A stretch of 64,000 bases of DNA from an uncultured Bacteroides sp. (GCF_910585845.1 NZ_CAJUHF010000004.1:61888-125887), one strand, 5' to 3'; shown: positions 1-8,464, counted from the stretch's first letter. The notes: generated from the sequence alone by a model not told the origin. Program-made: numbers and translations.

Positions 1-1
1 A

Positions 2-394
2 CTGTACGCCTCGCTGATCGCCATATCGCCCGCGCCCAAACCGGAATCGGAGTTCAAAGACGGAGTGAAGAACGATCCAGCCGACGTCACCAGCATCTGG
101 ATGGGACTTGACTATCTGAACATCATACTGGACATCAAGGCACAGAACGGCAAACACGCCTTCCACTTCATCGAAGACGAGGTGGGCACGGATGCGGAGA
201 CCGGTCGCCGATTCGTCCATGTGCGGCTCTATCACAGCACCGACGATGTGCAGGCATACAGCCGACGCGCCTATCTTTCCCTTCCACTACGGCAATACGT
301 AGAAGATGGGATGGAGAAGATGGATGTGCGCTTCTCCCTTATGACCTACTCCGGTGAGGAAAAGAGCTACGAATTTGAGTATAACCCCAAATAG
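2..394 (+). CDS. NigD-like protein, C-terminal part (5' end outside window)
   Basis: The frame is open from the first bases of the window, so this is the 3' end of a longer gene. The visible 130 residues include the stretch DYLNIILDIKAQNGKHAFHF, which matches the beta-sandwich C-terminal domain of Bacteroides NigD-like proteins, a secreted or lipoprotein family of unclear function. No signal peptide can be seen because the N-terminus is missing. An ATG-less internal start near 65 is unlikely, since upstream codons are equally coding-like. The family call rests on pattern memory. Confidence 0.6.
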   Translation: MYASLIAISPAPKPESEFKDGVKNDPADVTSIWMGLDYLNIILDIKAQNGKHAFHFIEDEVGTDAETGRRFVHVRLYHSTDDVQAYSRRAYLSLPLRQYVEDGMEKMDVRFSLMTYSGEEKSYEFEYNPK

Positions 395-426
395 ATTGAG
401 TATAAATCCCAAATAGAAATCATCCG

Positions 427-798
427 ATGAAAATCCTTATAGCAAGCATATACCTGTCACTTGGCTCCTTATTCTCCTGCCAGCAGAAAGGAGAGTTCAA
501 GTCTGTCTCGGTGGAAGAGTTTTCCACCATCATTATCGACCCCGATGTTCAACGGTTGGACGTACGTACCGTTGCAGAATATTCGGAAGCGCACATTCCG
601 GGCAGCATCAACATCAACGTGCTGGGCAAGGAGTTTCCGGCAATCGCCGATTCCCTCCTGCAGAAAGAAAAGCCCGTAGCAGTCTATTGCCGCAGCGGTA
701 AGCGCAGCAAGAAAGCCGCTGCACTGCTCAGCCAAAAAGGCTATCTGGTCTATGAACTCAACGAAGGGTTTGAGGGATGGAAAAAGGCAGGGCACTAA
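427..798 (+). CDS. Rhodanese-domain lipoprotein
   Basis: A 123-aa exported single-domain rhodanese. Residues 1-18 form a lipoprotein signal ending in the lipobox LFSC. The rhodanese fold follows, with the DVR motif (LDVRTVAEY), the HIPGSININ motif and the active-site loop CRSGKRS, whose Cys would carry the persulfide. The protein should sit in the periplasm, anchored by lipid. It begins 33 nt after the NigD-like gene, so the two may be co-transcribed, and a hairpin terminator follows immediately. The physiological sulfur acceptor is unknown. Confidence 0.85.
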   Translation: MKILIASIYLSLGSLFSCQQKGEFKSVSVEEFSTIIIDPDVQRLDVRTVAEYSEAHIPGSININVLGKEFPAIADSLLQKEKPVAVYCRSGKRSKKAAALLSQKGYLVYELNEGFEGWKKAGH

Positions 799-800
799 AA

Positions 801-840
801 AAAGCCGCAAGCAACTCTCACAGTTCCTTGCGGCTTTTCT
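801..840. terminator. Bidirectional hairpin terminator between rhodanese and rpmH
   Basis: Arms AAAGCCGCAAG (801-811) and CTTGCGGCTTT (827-837) pair perfectly, with T-rich ends on both strands. The hairpin lies between convergent genes and probably serves both. Confidence 0.8.
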
Positions 841-855
841 TTAATTTCTTCAAGC

Positions 856-1017
856 TCACGCTTTCACTCCGTTATATTCGTCAGAAACAGTCAGTTTCTT
901 GCGACCCTTAGCACGACGTGCGGCCAATACTCTGCGACCGTTAGCGGTAGCCATTCTCTCACGGAAACCGTGTTTGTTTTTTCTCTTTCTGTTAGAGGGT
1001 TGAAATGTTCTTTTCAT
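856..1017 (-). CDS. rpmH: 50S ribosomal protein L34
   Basis: This 53-aa minus-strand frame starts MKRTFQPSNRKRKNKHGFR and continues with the RMATANGRRVLAARRAKGRK segment that is invariant in L34. It is a small, very basic component of the large ribosomal subunit. The Bacteroides form has a short C-terminal tail ending VKA. A minus-strand -7 box (TATTTTTGC, 1060-1068) lies about 40 nt upstream. It is convergent with the rhodanese gene across the shared hairpin. Confidence 0.97.
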   Translation of the reverse strand: MKRTFQPSNRKRKNKHGFRERMATANGRRVLAARRAKGRKKLTVSDEYNGVKA

Positions 1018-1059
1018 TGCTGTATCTTGTTTTATGTTATTATTTCACGTAATCGGGCT

Positions 1060-1068
1060 GCAAAAATA
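1060..1068 (-). promoter_or_regulatory. rpmH promoter -7 box
   Basis: On the minus strand this reads TATTTTTGC, a perfect match to the Bacteroidetes -7 consensus TAnnTTTG, about 43 nt before the rpmH start. Confidence 0.6.
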
Positions 1069-1142
1069 GAGACTTTTTTCAAAATAACCAAGCGTTAAGT
1101 CTTTTTCTCTCAAAACTTTTTGCGATTTTTACCGATTTCCAT

Positions 1143-1151
1143 TACTTTTGC
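1143..1151 (+). promoter_or_regulatory. efp promoter -7 box
   Basis: TACTTTTGC matches TAnnTTTG and lies 56 nt before the efp ATG. It gives a leader of roughly 50 nt, divergent from rpmH. Confidence 0.65.
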
Positions 1152-1206
1152 ATCCGCAAAGTTCACTAAAAACAATTAAATTACATCTAAAATAAAATAT
1201 ATCAGT

Positions 1207-1773
1207 ATGATTAATGCCCAAGACATTAAAATCGGAACTTGCATCCGAATGGATAACAAGTTGTATTTCTGCATCGACTTCCTGCATGTAAAACCGGGAA
1301 AAGGTAACACGTTCATGCGTGTGAAACTGAAAGACGTGGTAAACGGCTACGTACTCGAACGTCGTTTCAACATCGGTGAAAAACTGGAAGACGTACGCGT
1401 AGAACGCCGTCCGCACCAGTTCTTGTATAAAGAAGGCGAAGACTATATCTTCATGAACCAAGAGACCTTCGACCAACACCCCATCGCTCACGACCTGATC
1501 AACGGTGTTGACTTCCTGCTGGAAGGAATGGTGCTCGACGTAGTATCCGACGCTTCTACCGAAACCGTACTTTATGCCGACATGCCTATCAAGGTTCAGA
1601 TGAAGATCACTTATACGGAACCTGGTCTGAAGGGTGATACTGCCACCAACACGCTGAAACCTGCCACTGTTGAGTCAGGTGCTACCGTACGCGTTCCCTT
1701 GTTCATCAACGAAGGTGAAATAATCGAAATCGATACGCGCGACGGTTCTTACGTCAGCCGCGTAAAAGCATAA
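1207..1773 (+). CDS. efp: Translation elongation factor P
   Basis: A 188-aa protein of the normal EF-P length, which relieves ribosomes stalled on polyproline. Domain I carries the loop KPGKGNTFMRVKL, whose conserved Lys is the modified residue in many bacteria. Domain II (about residues 66-125) and the OB-fold domain III with GDTATNTLKPATVESGA and the terminal RVPLFINEGE..IDTRDGSYVSR follow. The ATG is preceded by a consensus promoter and a T-tailed terminator follows. Which enzyme modifies the Lys is not visible here. Confidence 0.97.
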   Translation: MINAQDIKIGTCIRMDNKLYFCIDFLHVKPGKGNTFMRVKLKDVVNGYVLERRFNIGEKLEDVRVERRPHQFLYKEGEDYIFMNQETFDQHPIAHDLINGVDFLLEGMVLDVVSDASTETVLYADMPIKVQMKITYTEPGLKGDTATNTLKPATVESGATVRVPLFINEGEIIEIDTRDGSYVSRVKA

Positions 1774-1799
1774 AATTATCGTTCTCATTGATTTTTTGC

Positions 1800-1842
1800 A
1801 CTGCTTGTCGGGAGTTCCTTCTTCCGGCAAGCAGTTTTTTTT
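1800..1842 (+). terminator. efp rho-independent terminator
   Basis: Arms CTGCTTGTCGG (1801-1811) and CCGGCAAGCAG (1824-1834) pair with one bulge, followed by a run of eight T. Confidence 0.85.
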
Positions 1843-1896
1843 CGTCCTCAGTGGAAAAGAAAAGACAAATAAAAGCGGTATCGAGAAATAAAGGTT

Positions 1897-1904
1897 TATC
1901 TTTG
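1897..1904 (+). promoter_or_regulatory. -7 box upstream of glycosyltransferase
   Basis: TATCTTTG matches TAnnTTTG. It immediately precedes three 20-nt leader repeats, so the transcript should start within or just before the repeats. Confidence 0.55.
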
Positions 1905-1964
1905 TTGGCGAAACCAAACCTGAATTGGCGAAAACAAAACAGGATTGGCGAAAACAAATCCCCA
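1905..1964 (+). repeat. Three 20-nt tandem repeats in the glycosyltransferase leader
   Basis: Units start at 1905, 1925 and 1945, each opening TTGGCGAAA. The middle unit reads TTGGCGAAAACAAAACAGGA. They fill the leader between the -7 box and the ATG at 1982 and are open in the same frame, but the coding region proper starts after them. Confidence 0.75.
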
Positions 1965-1981
1965 AAAAGAGTGATGCATTT

Positions 1982-2971
1982 ATGAAATATTCCATCATCG
2001 TTCCCGTTTACAACCGTCCCGAAGAAGTGGACGAACTGCTGGAAAGTCTGACGAAACAACAACTCAGGGACTTTGAAGTCGTAATCGTGGAAGACGGCTC
2101 GTCGGCTCCCTGTCAGGAAATAGCGGAGAAATACCAGAACAAGCTGGACATCCACTACTACTACAAGTCCAACTCCGGTCCCGGACAGAGCCGCAACTAC
2201 GGTGCTGAACGGAGCAAAGGCGAATATCTGATCGTACTGGATTCCGACTGCATCCTGCCCGCAGGCTACCTCTCGGCAGTCGACCAGGAGCTTCTCTCCT
2301 CCCCTGCCGATGCCTTCGGCGGACCGGACCGGGCGCATGCCTCCTTCAGCAACATACAGAAAGCCATCAACTACTCGATGACCTCTTTCTTCACTACAGG
2401 GGGCATCCGTGGAGGGAAAAAGAAGATGGATAAGTTCTATCCGCGCAGTTTCAACATGGGAATCAAGCGGGAAGTGTACGTGGCATTGGGCGGATTCTCC
2501 AAGATGCGCTTTGGCGAGGACATCGATTTCAGTATCCGCATTTTCAAGGGAGGTTATCGTTGCCGGCTGTTTCCAAATGCTTGGGTGTATCACAAGCGGC
2601 GTACGGACCTGAAGAAGTTCTTCAAGCAGGTGCACAACTCAGGCATCGCACGCATCAATCTGTATAAGAAGTATCCCGAATCGTTGAAGATCGTCCACTT
2701 GTTGCCGGCAGTGTTCACACTGGGCACGGCTGTGTTGCTGCTCGGCGCGCCGTTCTGCCCCTACAGCCTACTGCCTATCGGACTATATGCCCTGCTGGTA
2801 TGTGCCGATTCTACCGTCAAAAACCGGAGCCTGCGCATTGGCGTCTACTCCATTGCCGCCTCTTTCATCCAACTCATCGGCTACGGGACGGGCTTCTGGC
2901 GGGCATGGTGGAAGCGTTGCGTACGGGGAAAGGATGAATTTGAAGCGTTCAAGAAGAACTTCTACAAGTAA
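1982..2971 (+). CDS. Family 2 glycosyltransferase
   Basis: A 329-aa GT-A glycosyltransferase that should transfer a sugar from a nucleotide donor to an unknown acceptor at the inner membrane. The N-terminus MKYSIIVPVYNRPEEVDELL is typical of GT2. It is followed by VIVEDGSS, the DxD-like LDSDC metal site near residue 90, and the GEDIDFSIR acceptor/catalytic region near residue 180. Two hydrophobic segments (about 240-300) near the C-terminus suggest membrane attachment. I chose ATG 1982 rather than an upstream in-frame start because that extension is made only of leader repeats. Confidence 0.85.
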   Translation: MKYSIIVPVYNRPEEVDELLESLTKQQLRDFEVVIVEDGSSAPCQEIAEKYQNKLDIHYYYKSNSGPGQSRNYGAERSKGEYLIVLDSDCILPAGYLSAVDQELLSSPADAFGGPDRAHASFSNIQKAINYSMTSFFTTGGIRGGKKKMDKFYPRSFNMGIKREVYVALGGFSKMRFGEDIDFSIRIFKGGYRCRLFPNAWVYHKRRTDLKKFFKQVHNSGIARINLYKKYPESLKIVHLLPAVFTLGTAVLLLGAPFCPYSLLPIGLYALLVCADSTVKNRSLRIGVYSIAASFIQLIGYGTGFWRAWWKRCVRGKDEFEAFKKNFYK

Positions 2972-3028
2972 TGTGCAACGCACACGCCACTATGTTCTAT
3001 ACAACTCCAACCCAAACCATCGATACCA

Positions 3029-3715
3029 ATGAATAAACTCAACATAAACCAGTGGGCTAAAGAAGACCGCCCGCGAGAGAAGATGATGCTTAAAGGTGCA
3101 GAAGCCCTGAGCGATGCCGAACTGCTTGCCATCCTTATCGGTTCGGGCAACACGGAGGAGAGTGCCGTAGCCCTGATGCAGCGCGTACTTGCGGAGTGCG
3201 GCAACGACCTGAACCAGTTGGGCAAATGGGAAGTGCGTGACTTCGCGCGCTTCAAAGGTTTCGGTCCCGCCAAAAGCATCAGTATCATGGCGGCACTGGA
3301 ACTGGGCAAGCGCCGCAAACAGCAGGAACGTCCGGAACGCGCCACTATCCGTTGCTCACAGGATATCCACGAGATCTTCCACCCGCTGCTCTGCGACCTG
3401 CCTTACGAGGAGTTCTGGGTATTGCTGCTCAATCAGGCTTCGCGCGTAATCAGCAAAATCCGCATCAGCAGCGGAGGCATAGACCAGACTTGTGCCGACG
3501 TGCGCACCATCCTTCGCGAGGCTCTGTTGCAACGTGCCACGCAGATAGCACTCATTCACAACCATCCTTCCGGCAACACCACACCAAGCAATGCCGACCG
3601 GCAATTGACGCAACTCGTCAAAAAAGGAGGGGAAACGATGAACATCCGCCTCATCGACCACATTATCGTGACGGACAGAAGCTACTACAGTTTCACTGAC
3701 GAAGGGATACTCTAA
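3029..3715 (+). CDS. radC: RadC-family JAB/MPN protein
   Basis: A 228-aa protein of normal RadC length. The N-terminal half is a helix-hairpin-helix-like domain (RPREKMMLKGAEALSDAELLAILIGSG). The C-terminal JAMM domain carries HNHPSGNTTPSNADRQLT, the zinc-binding H-x-H-x10-D motif. Its historical link with DNA repair is not firm and its substrate is unknown. It lies 57 nt after the glycosyltransferase, so co-transcription is possible. A hairpin follows at 3815-3850. Confidence 0.93.
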   Translation: MNKLNINQWAKEDRPREKMMLKGAEALSDAELLAILIGSGNTEESAVALMQRVLAECGNDLNQLGKWEVRDFARFKGFGPAKSISIMAALELGKRRKQQERPERATIRCSQDIHEIFHPLLCDLPYEEFWVLLLNQASRVISKIRISSGGIDQTCADVRTILREALLQRATQIALIHNHPSGNTTPSNADRQLTQLVKKGGETMNIRLIDHIIVTDRSYYSFTDEGIL

Positions 3716-3814
3716 GCCTATCGCCCGAACGACAGTTATAGTCAAACAAAATTAAATTGCGAGAAGACAAGAGAAAAAGGCATACCTTTCTTCCCAACCT
3801 TAGGTTTAGTAAGC

Positions 3815-3850
3815 TAAAGTTAAGGTTTATGCCGCTAAACCTTAGCTTTA
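3815..3850 (+). terminator. Hairpin after radC
   Basis: 15-nt arms at 3815-3829 and 3836-3850 pair with one mismatch around a 6-nt loop. There is no strong T-run, so termination is probable rather than certain. Confidence 0.5.
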
Positions 3851-4015
3851 TCATGTTTACTTTGCCTTCTCTTTGTGACTATGCAAAATGTTTCACCATA
3901 AACATTTGTGTACTACACGATTAACAAATAAAGTGAAAGATGTGAGGGATGAAATACGGTACTTATTTTCGATTACTCTTTTAGTTCGGAGGAATGCATC
4001 ACACCATACAAAAAA

Positions 4016-4359
4016 GTAACTCAAGTTTCATAAACTCAACTTTCGCAGAAAACAAGGGAAAGGCTTACTTGTCATCAAGCTAAGAGTTATTACTTGTACT
4101 GTTTCCCTTGCAAACTTGTAAACTAAACCATTGAAAACTAAGAAGTAGAATTTACGAAACTTAAGAGCATAAGAAGTAATGAAAGGCATCATTACATTAT
4201 TTGTTATGCTTCATTACATTACTTGTTATGCTTCATTACATTACTTGTTATGCTTCATTACATTACTTGTTATGACAGTCTTCAAGCCTTTTTCCCTTGT
4301 CACATCGTCTCCTCGTTACCTTATTTTCTGCGAAAATGGAGCTTGCGAAACTTGAGTAC
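4016..4359. repeat. MITE-like noncoding element with imperfect terminal inverted repeats
   Basis: The 789-nt gap between radC and the Rpn-like gene has no convincing ORF. Its right half is bounded by inverted ends: ACTCAAGTTTC near 4019 and its complement GAAACTTGAGT at 4347-4357. Further in, TTTCGCAGAAAA (about 4041) pairs with TTTTCTGCGAAAA (about 4324). Such a 340-bp noncoding unit with about 40-nt inverted ends looks like a non-autonomous mobile element, but no target duplication was established. Confidence 0.4.
4187..4274 (+). repeat. Four 22-nt tandem repeats
   Basis: Units start at 4187, 4209, 4231 and 4253. The last three are identical and contain CATTACATTACTTGTTATG; the first has diverged. 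They lie inside the MITE-like unit. There are no spacers, so this is not a CRISPR array. Confidence 0.85.
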
Positions 4360-4504
4360 TATAATCAATAAGAATTATAATAATGTAAACTCGTAATACA
4401 GGATATGAAAAGATTTGCTTCAAGAAAACACTCCCCAATCTTGCTTTCTCAGAGTATTTCCCTATCTTTGTGAAATCTTAATCAAAAAAAAGAACCGTCA
4501 CATT

Positions 4505-5398
4505 ATGAGCAAGTTTATCAATCCGTTTACCGACTACGGATTTAAAAAGATTTTCGGCCAGGAGATATCAAAAGACTTGTTGATAGATTTCCTGAACGAC
4601 CTGTTGGAAGGCGAACGTGTGATAACCGACCTCATTTTCCTGAACAATGAGCAACTTCCTGAATGGGAGGATGCCCGTGCACTGATATACGACATCTATT
4701 GCACAACAGATACGGGAGAGAAAATCATCGTCGAGATGCAGAACAAGTCACAAGTCCACTTCAAGGAGCGGGCATTGTTCTATCTCTCACATGCCGTGAC
4801 GCGTCAAGGGCAGACGGGCGAAGACTGGCGATTCGACCTTAAAGCCGTTTACGGGGTCTTTTTCATGAACTTTCTGTTGAAAGACAATGTTAAGTTCCGT
4901 ACGGACGTCATCCTTGCCGACCGTGAGACCGGTGAGCAATTCACCGACAAGATGCGCCAGATTTTCCTTGCCTTACCCGTTTTCAACAAGGCGGAGGAGA
5001 ATTGTGAAACCGATTTTGAACGTTGGATTTATACTTTAAAGAATATGGACACTCTGAAACGAATGCCTTTCAAAGCACGCAAGGCGGTCTTTGAAAAACT
5101 GGAAGAAATAGCCGACGTAGCTTCCCTCAACGCTGAAGAGCACGAACTTTATTGGAAAAGTGTCAATGCCTATCGTACTGCCTTGAGTGTACAAGAGGCA
5201 AGTAAAAAGGAAGGGAGAGAGGAAGGGAGAGAAGAAGGAAAGGAAGAAGGAAGGGAAGAAGGAAGAAAGGAAGGCATAGAAGAAGGTAAGAAACTGCAAT
5301 CCTTAGCCATTGCCCGGACAATGAAGCAAAACAATATGCCGATAAGTATCATTGCCCAATATACCGGTTTGTCTTCCGAAGAAATAGACGCCTTATAA
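4505..5398 (+). CDS. Rpn-family / PD-(D/E)XK nuclease-transposase-like protein
   Basis: A 297-aa protein. It opens MSKFINPFTDYGFKKIFG, the hallmark start of the Rpn (recombination-promoting nuclease) / PDDEXK family. A nuclease core follows with IYDIYCTTDTGEKIIVEMQ, giving the D...E-x-Q residues. The C-terminus carries a low-complexity run of four-residue units such as EEGR (about 236-262) and then a short helical domain ending YTGLSSEEIDAL, common in this family. ATG 4505 begins at the conserved N-terminus, so the longer upstream frame is rejected. These proteins are probably nucleases; whether this one moves DNA is unknown. Confidence 0.85.
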   Translation: MSKFINPFTDYGFKKIFGQEISKDLLIDFLNDLLEGERVITDLIFLNNEQLPEWEDARALIYDIYCTTDTGEKIIVEMQNKSQVHFKERALFYLSHAVTRQGQTGEDWRFDLKAVYGVFFMNFLLKDNVKFRTDVILADRETGEQFTDKMRQIFLALPVFNKAEENCETDFERWIYTLKNMDTLKRMPFKARKAVFEKLEEIADVASLNAEEHELYWKSVNAYRTALSVQEASKKEGREEGREEGKEEGREEGRKEGIEEGKKLQSLAIARTMKQNNMPISIIAQYTGLSSEEIDAL

Positions 5399-5470
5399 AC
5401 TGCCGGTAAATCCATACTTTGTCGATCCACTTTTGGAGGATTATAATGCTATTTCCCCAAGTATTATTCT

Positions 5471-5479
5471 TAAATTTGC
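5471..5479 (+). promoter_or_regulatory. -7 box before the SufT-like gene
   Basis: TAAATTTGC fits TAnnTTTG and lies 29 nt before ATG 5508. This supports 5508 over the longer upstream start at 5433. Confidence 0.55.
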
Positions 5480-5507
5480 AAAGGAAGATTTCATAGTATA
5501 TACGAAT

Positions 5508-5819
5508 ATGACCAAATTTGAAATAGAAGAGAAAATAGTAGCCATGCTCAAGACCGTGTTCGATCCGGAGATTCCGGTGAACATCTACGACTTAGGGCTT
5601 ATCTACAAGATTGACCTATCCGATGAGGGTGAAGTGAGCATTGACATGACCCTGACCGCACCGAACTGTCCCGCCGCCGATTTCATCATGGAAGATGTGC
5701 GGCAGAAAATAGAGTCGGTAGATGGCATCAGTGCCGCCAACATCAACCTGGTGTTCGAACCGGAATGGGACAAGGACATGATGAGTGAGGAAGCCAAGCT
5801 GGAACTGGGTTTCTTATAA
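5508..5819 (+). CDS. SufT/MIP18 (DUF59) iron-sulfur assembly protein
   Basis: A 103-aa DUF59 protein thought to help mature Fe-S proteins in the cytosol. The conserved DPEIPVNIYDLGLIY motif is near residues 19-33, and TAPNCPAADF holds the conserved Cys that may bind the cluster or metal. The length is usual for the family. Start 5508 is supported by the promoter just upstream. The LpxH-like gene follows after 15 nt, suggesting one transcript. Confidence 0.85.
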   Translation: MTKFEIEEKIVAMLKTVFDPEIPVNIYDLGLIYKIDLSDEGEVSIDMTLTAPNCPAADFIMEDVRQKIESVDGISAANINLVFEPEWDKDMMSEEAKLELGFL

Positions 5820-5834
5820 TAAAAGCATACAGTA

Positions 5835-6599
5835 ATGAAAAATGTATATTTCCTCTCGGACGCGCACCTCGGTTCACGAGCCATCGAGCACGGACGTACC
5901 CAAGAACGACGTCTTGTCAATTTCCTTGACAGTATCAAGCACAAAGCTGCCGCCATCTACCTGTTAGGAGACATGTTCGACTTCTGGTATGAGTTCAAGA
6001 CGGTCGTGCCCAGAGGCTATACACGTTTCTTGGGCAAACTGTCCGAGCTGACGGATATGGGCGTGGAAGTACATTTCTTCATCGGCAATCATGACATTTG
6101 GTGTGGCGACTATCTGACCACGGAGTGCGGCGTCATTATCCACCGCGAACCGCTCACCACCGAGATATACGGCAAAGAGTTCTACCTGGCACACGGCGAC
6201 GGCCTGGGCGACCCGGACAAGAAGTTCAAACTCCTTCGCTACATGTTCCACAGCCGAACCTTACAGACCCTTTTCTCCGCCATACATCCACGCTGGAGCA
6301 TAGAATTCGGACTGAACTGGGCGAAGCACAGCCGCCTGAAACGCGTCGACGGCAAGGAACCCGACTACATGGGTGAGGACAAAGAATATTTGGTACTCTA
6401 CACCAAGGAATACCTGAAAAGCCATCCCAATATCAATTTCTTCATCTACGGACACCGGCACATCGAACTGGACCTGATGCTCAGTTCAACCGCACGCGTC
6501 ACGATATTGGGCGATTGGATCAACCTCTTCTCCTATGCCGTTTTCGACGGAGAGAACCTGTTCCTCGAAAACTTCATCGAGGGGGAAACAAGATTGTAG
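5835..6599 (+). CDS. lpxH: UDP-2,3-diacylglucosamine pyrophosphatase (LpxH-like)
   Basis: A 254-aa calcineurin-type metallophosphoesterase. All metal-site motifs are visible: SDAHLGS (residues 8-14), GDMFDFW, GNHDIW, LAHGDG and YGHRHIE. The FDFW and RWSIEFGLNWAKHSR segments fit the LpxH branch, which cleaves UDP-2,3-diacylglucosamine to lipid X in lipid A synthesis at the inner membrane face. It is probably co-transcribed with the SufT-like gene. Another branch of the metallophosphoesterase superfamily cannot be fully excluded. Confidence 0.85.
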   Translation: MKNVYFLSDAHLGSRAIEHGRTQERRLVNFLDSIKHKAAAIYLLGDMFDFWYEFKTVVPRGYTRFLGKLSELTDMGVEVHFFIGNHDIWCGDYLTTECGVIIHREPLTTEIYGKEFYLAHGDGLGDPDKKFKLLRYMFHSRTLQTLFSAIHPRWSIEFGLNWAKHSRLKRVDGKEPDYMGEDKEYLVLYTKEYLKSHPNINFFIYGHRHIELDLMLSSTARVTILGDWINLFSYAVFDGENLFLENFIEGETRL

Positions 6600-6637
6600 A
6601 AGAAAGGAATTAACGGTTGATAGTTTTTGAGTTGATG

Positions 6638-6749
6638 AGTTTTTGAGTTTGTAAGTTGATGAAGTGATGAATTTATAAGTTGATGAGTTTGTAAGTTGGC
6701 CACTCATGAGAGTAACTCAAAAATTCATCAACTTACAAACTCAAAAACT
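6638..6749. repeat. Long inverted repeat between convergent genes
   Basis: 26-nt perfect arms lie at 6638-6663 and 6724-6749, made of GAGTTTGTAAGTTGATGA-like phrases that also repeat in tandem inside the loop. The position between convergent lpxH and the phosphatase gene suggests a bidirectional terminator or an intergenic repeat family. Confidence 0.75.
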
Positions 6750-6794
6750 TACAAACTCACAACATCTCCTATTGTCTTTCGAATACGAACCAAC

Positions 6795-8198
6795 TTATTT
6801 GTTGTATCCAGCTACCTTGGCAATGCGCTTCGGAATCTCCGTATTGTCATACTTTCCGGCAAACTCTTTAGAACCTGCTCCGACTGCATATACAGGGACA
6901 TATCCTGCAGTATGGCTGCCGCTCGTCCAACCTACCATAGCCAACTGACTCATCACACGCTTTGCACATGCAGCCAACGGCTCGGTCTTCGAATAAAGAC
7001 TCTCCTCAAAGACCACATGATTCTTTGTGAACGACTGGTCAAACTCATCATGCAACATTCTCTCTTGCTCCCATGTCAGCGGCAGTTCCTTCCAGAAGCC
7101 CATCATCTCAGTCAGCAGCGCCTTGGCATCTTCCCAAGTCACCTTGTTTCCTTTAGCCTTGCGCAAGTCCGTGATGGCGGTAGAAAGTAAGTCCTGAGAC
7201 TTCTTCTGGCTATCCAAAGACTTCAGGTGCAGTTCATACTTGCCTGTACCCAGTCCCAAACCTCCGGTTTCATGGTCGGCAGTCACTACGATCAGCGTCT
7301 CTTTCGGATGCTTCTTGTAGAACTCGTATGCTACCTTGATGGCGTTGTCCATGTCAATCACCTCGTTGAACGTAGTGGCAGGATCGTTTGCATGGCATGC
7401 CCAGTCGATCTTTCCTCCTTCTACCATCAGGAAAAAACCCTTGTTCTTTCCCTTGGTCAAGAAAGAGATGGCGCTCTCCGTGATTTCCGCCAGCGACATG
7501 TCACCCTCTTTGCGGTCGATGGCATAAGGCAGGCACGAAGGAGAAGCACCGTCCTTTTGGATCAGCACCATCCGCTCAGCCTTGGCCGCCTTGGCTTTGT
7601 AATCCTCCACGCCTTTGGCAATCGTATATCCGGCTTCCTCGATGATGGGGAAAATGCTGGGAGCCTCCTTCTTGTCGGCAGTAGTAGTCGGCTTCAGGAA
7701 ACCGCCACCGGCATAGAAGTCGAAACCTGCCTTCGGCAAGTCGAGGGCAATCTCATAATACATACTGCGGTTGGGCTGATGTGCATAGAAAGCAGCGGGA
7801 GTGGCGTGGTCCACACTGACGCTGGTCGTCACACCCACCTTCTTTCCGGCCTTCTTCGCCTTTTCGGCAACGGACTGAATCACATTCTTCTCGTCGTCCA
7901 TGCCGATGGCACCGTTATATGTCTTTACTCCGGTGGCAAGGGCCGTACCGGCTGCCGAAGAGTCCGTCACAGAATTGGTGGTAGAGAAAGTGGTGGCAAC
8001 ACCCACTGCCGGAAACTGCGTAAACAGCAAAGGCGTCACGCCGATACGTCCTTCCTGCTCGGCAAGGTACATCTCCGTACCGTTCACTTGGTTCACTCCC
8101 ATTCCGTCACCGATAAAATAAAACACATACTTTGCCTGCTGGGCGTAGGTCATGCCTGCCAACAGCACAAAAAACAATAAATTGGTTAGTTTTTTCAT
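6795..8198 (-). CDS. Alkaline phosphatase, periplasmic
   Basis: A 467-aa PhoA-superfamily enzyme that hydrolyses phosphomonoesters in the periplasm. A signal peptide (MKKLTNLLFFVLLAGMTYAQ) is followed by the first metal site FIGDGMG and the nucleophile motif TDSSAAGTALATG (Ser near residue 81). Further metal ligands lie in MVEGGKIDWACHAND, VTADHETGG and the C-terminal SGSHTAGYVPVYAVG. Length and order are typical. It is a single gene with its own 5' region. Confidence 0.93.
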   Translation of the reverse strand: MKKLTNLLFFVLLAGMTYAQQAKYVFYFIGDGMGVNQVNGTEMYLAEQEGRIGVTPLLFTQFPAVGVATTFSTTNSVTDSSAAGTALATGVKTYNGAIGMDDEKNVIQSVAEKAKKAGKKVGVTTSVSVDHATPAAFYAHQPNRSMYYEIALDLPKAGFDFYAGGGFLKPTTTADKKEAPSIFPIIEEAGYTIAKGVEDYKAKAAKAERMVLIQKDGASPSCLPYAIDRKEGDMSLAEITESAISFLTKGKNKGFFLMVEGGKIDWACHANDPATTFNEVIDMDNAIKVAYEFYKKHPKETLIVVTADHETGGLGLGTGKYELHLKSLDSQKKSQDLLSTAITDLRKAKGNKVTWEDAKALLTEMMGFWKELPLTWEQERMLHDEFDQSFTKNHVVFEESLYSKTEPLAACAKRVMSQLAMVGWTSGSHTAGYVPVYAVGAGSKEFAGKYDNTEIPKRIAKVAGYNK

Positions 8199-8425
8199 AA
8201 ATTGATATATCTAAGTGATTATGAATAAGCATGTTTTTCGCTAAAGTGATAACAAAGATAAAGCAATTTAGGCATAAAGCTTTCATTCTTATGCAAAAAA
8301 ATTATGCCCGAAACGATATATTCCTGCCGCGAACAGACGTACAAGAGGCAGACATACAAGAGGACAACAAACAGACAGATAGGCAGAAAACAGGCGGACA
8401 TACAACAGAAAACGCCCCTACAAAT

Positions 8426-8464
8426 AATAATGCCGAAAGCAAACACGTTGCCTCCGGCATTATT
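8426..8464 (-). terminator. ackA terminator hairpin
   Basis: Arms AATAATGCCG (8426-8435) and CGGCATTATT (8455-8464) bracket an 19-nt loop, 42 nt beyond the ackA stop. The rest of the 8199-8505 gap shows no gene. Confidence 0.65.

Noticed and set aside
1905..1964. Host leader repeats as extra repressor operators
   Set aside because: They share only TTGGCGAAA with the phage operator TGGCGAAATCTTTTGTT and diverge afterwards.
1754..2635. 293-aa minus-strand frame opposite the glycosyltransferase
   Set aside because: It lies antisense to a clear GT2 gene and has no family pattern; high-GC third positions of the real gene keep it open.
4187..4274. Short CRISPR array
   Set aside because: Repeats are contiguous, with no spacers, and no cas gene is near.
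5190..5290. GGAAGGGA-rich repeat in the Rpn-like gene as a separate element
   Set aside because: It encodes the EEGR-type low-complexity stretch common in this family and is in frame.
7227..8180. 317-aa plus-strand frame opposite the alkaline phosphatase
   Set aside because: Antisense shadow; the minus frame has all phosphatase motifs.
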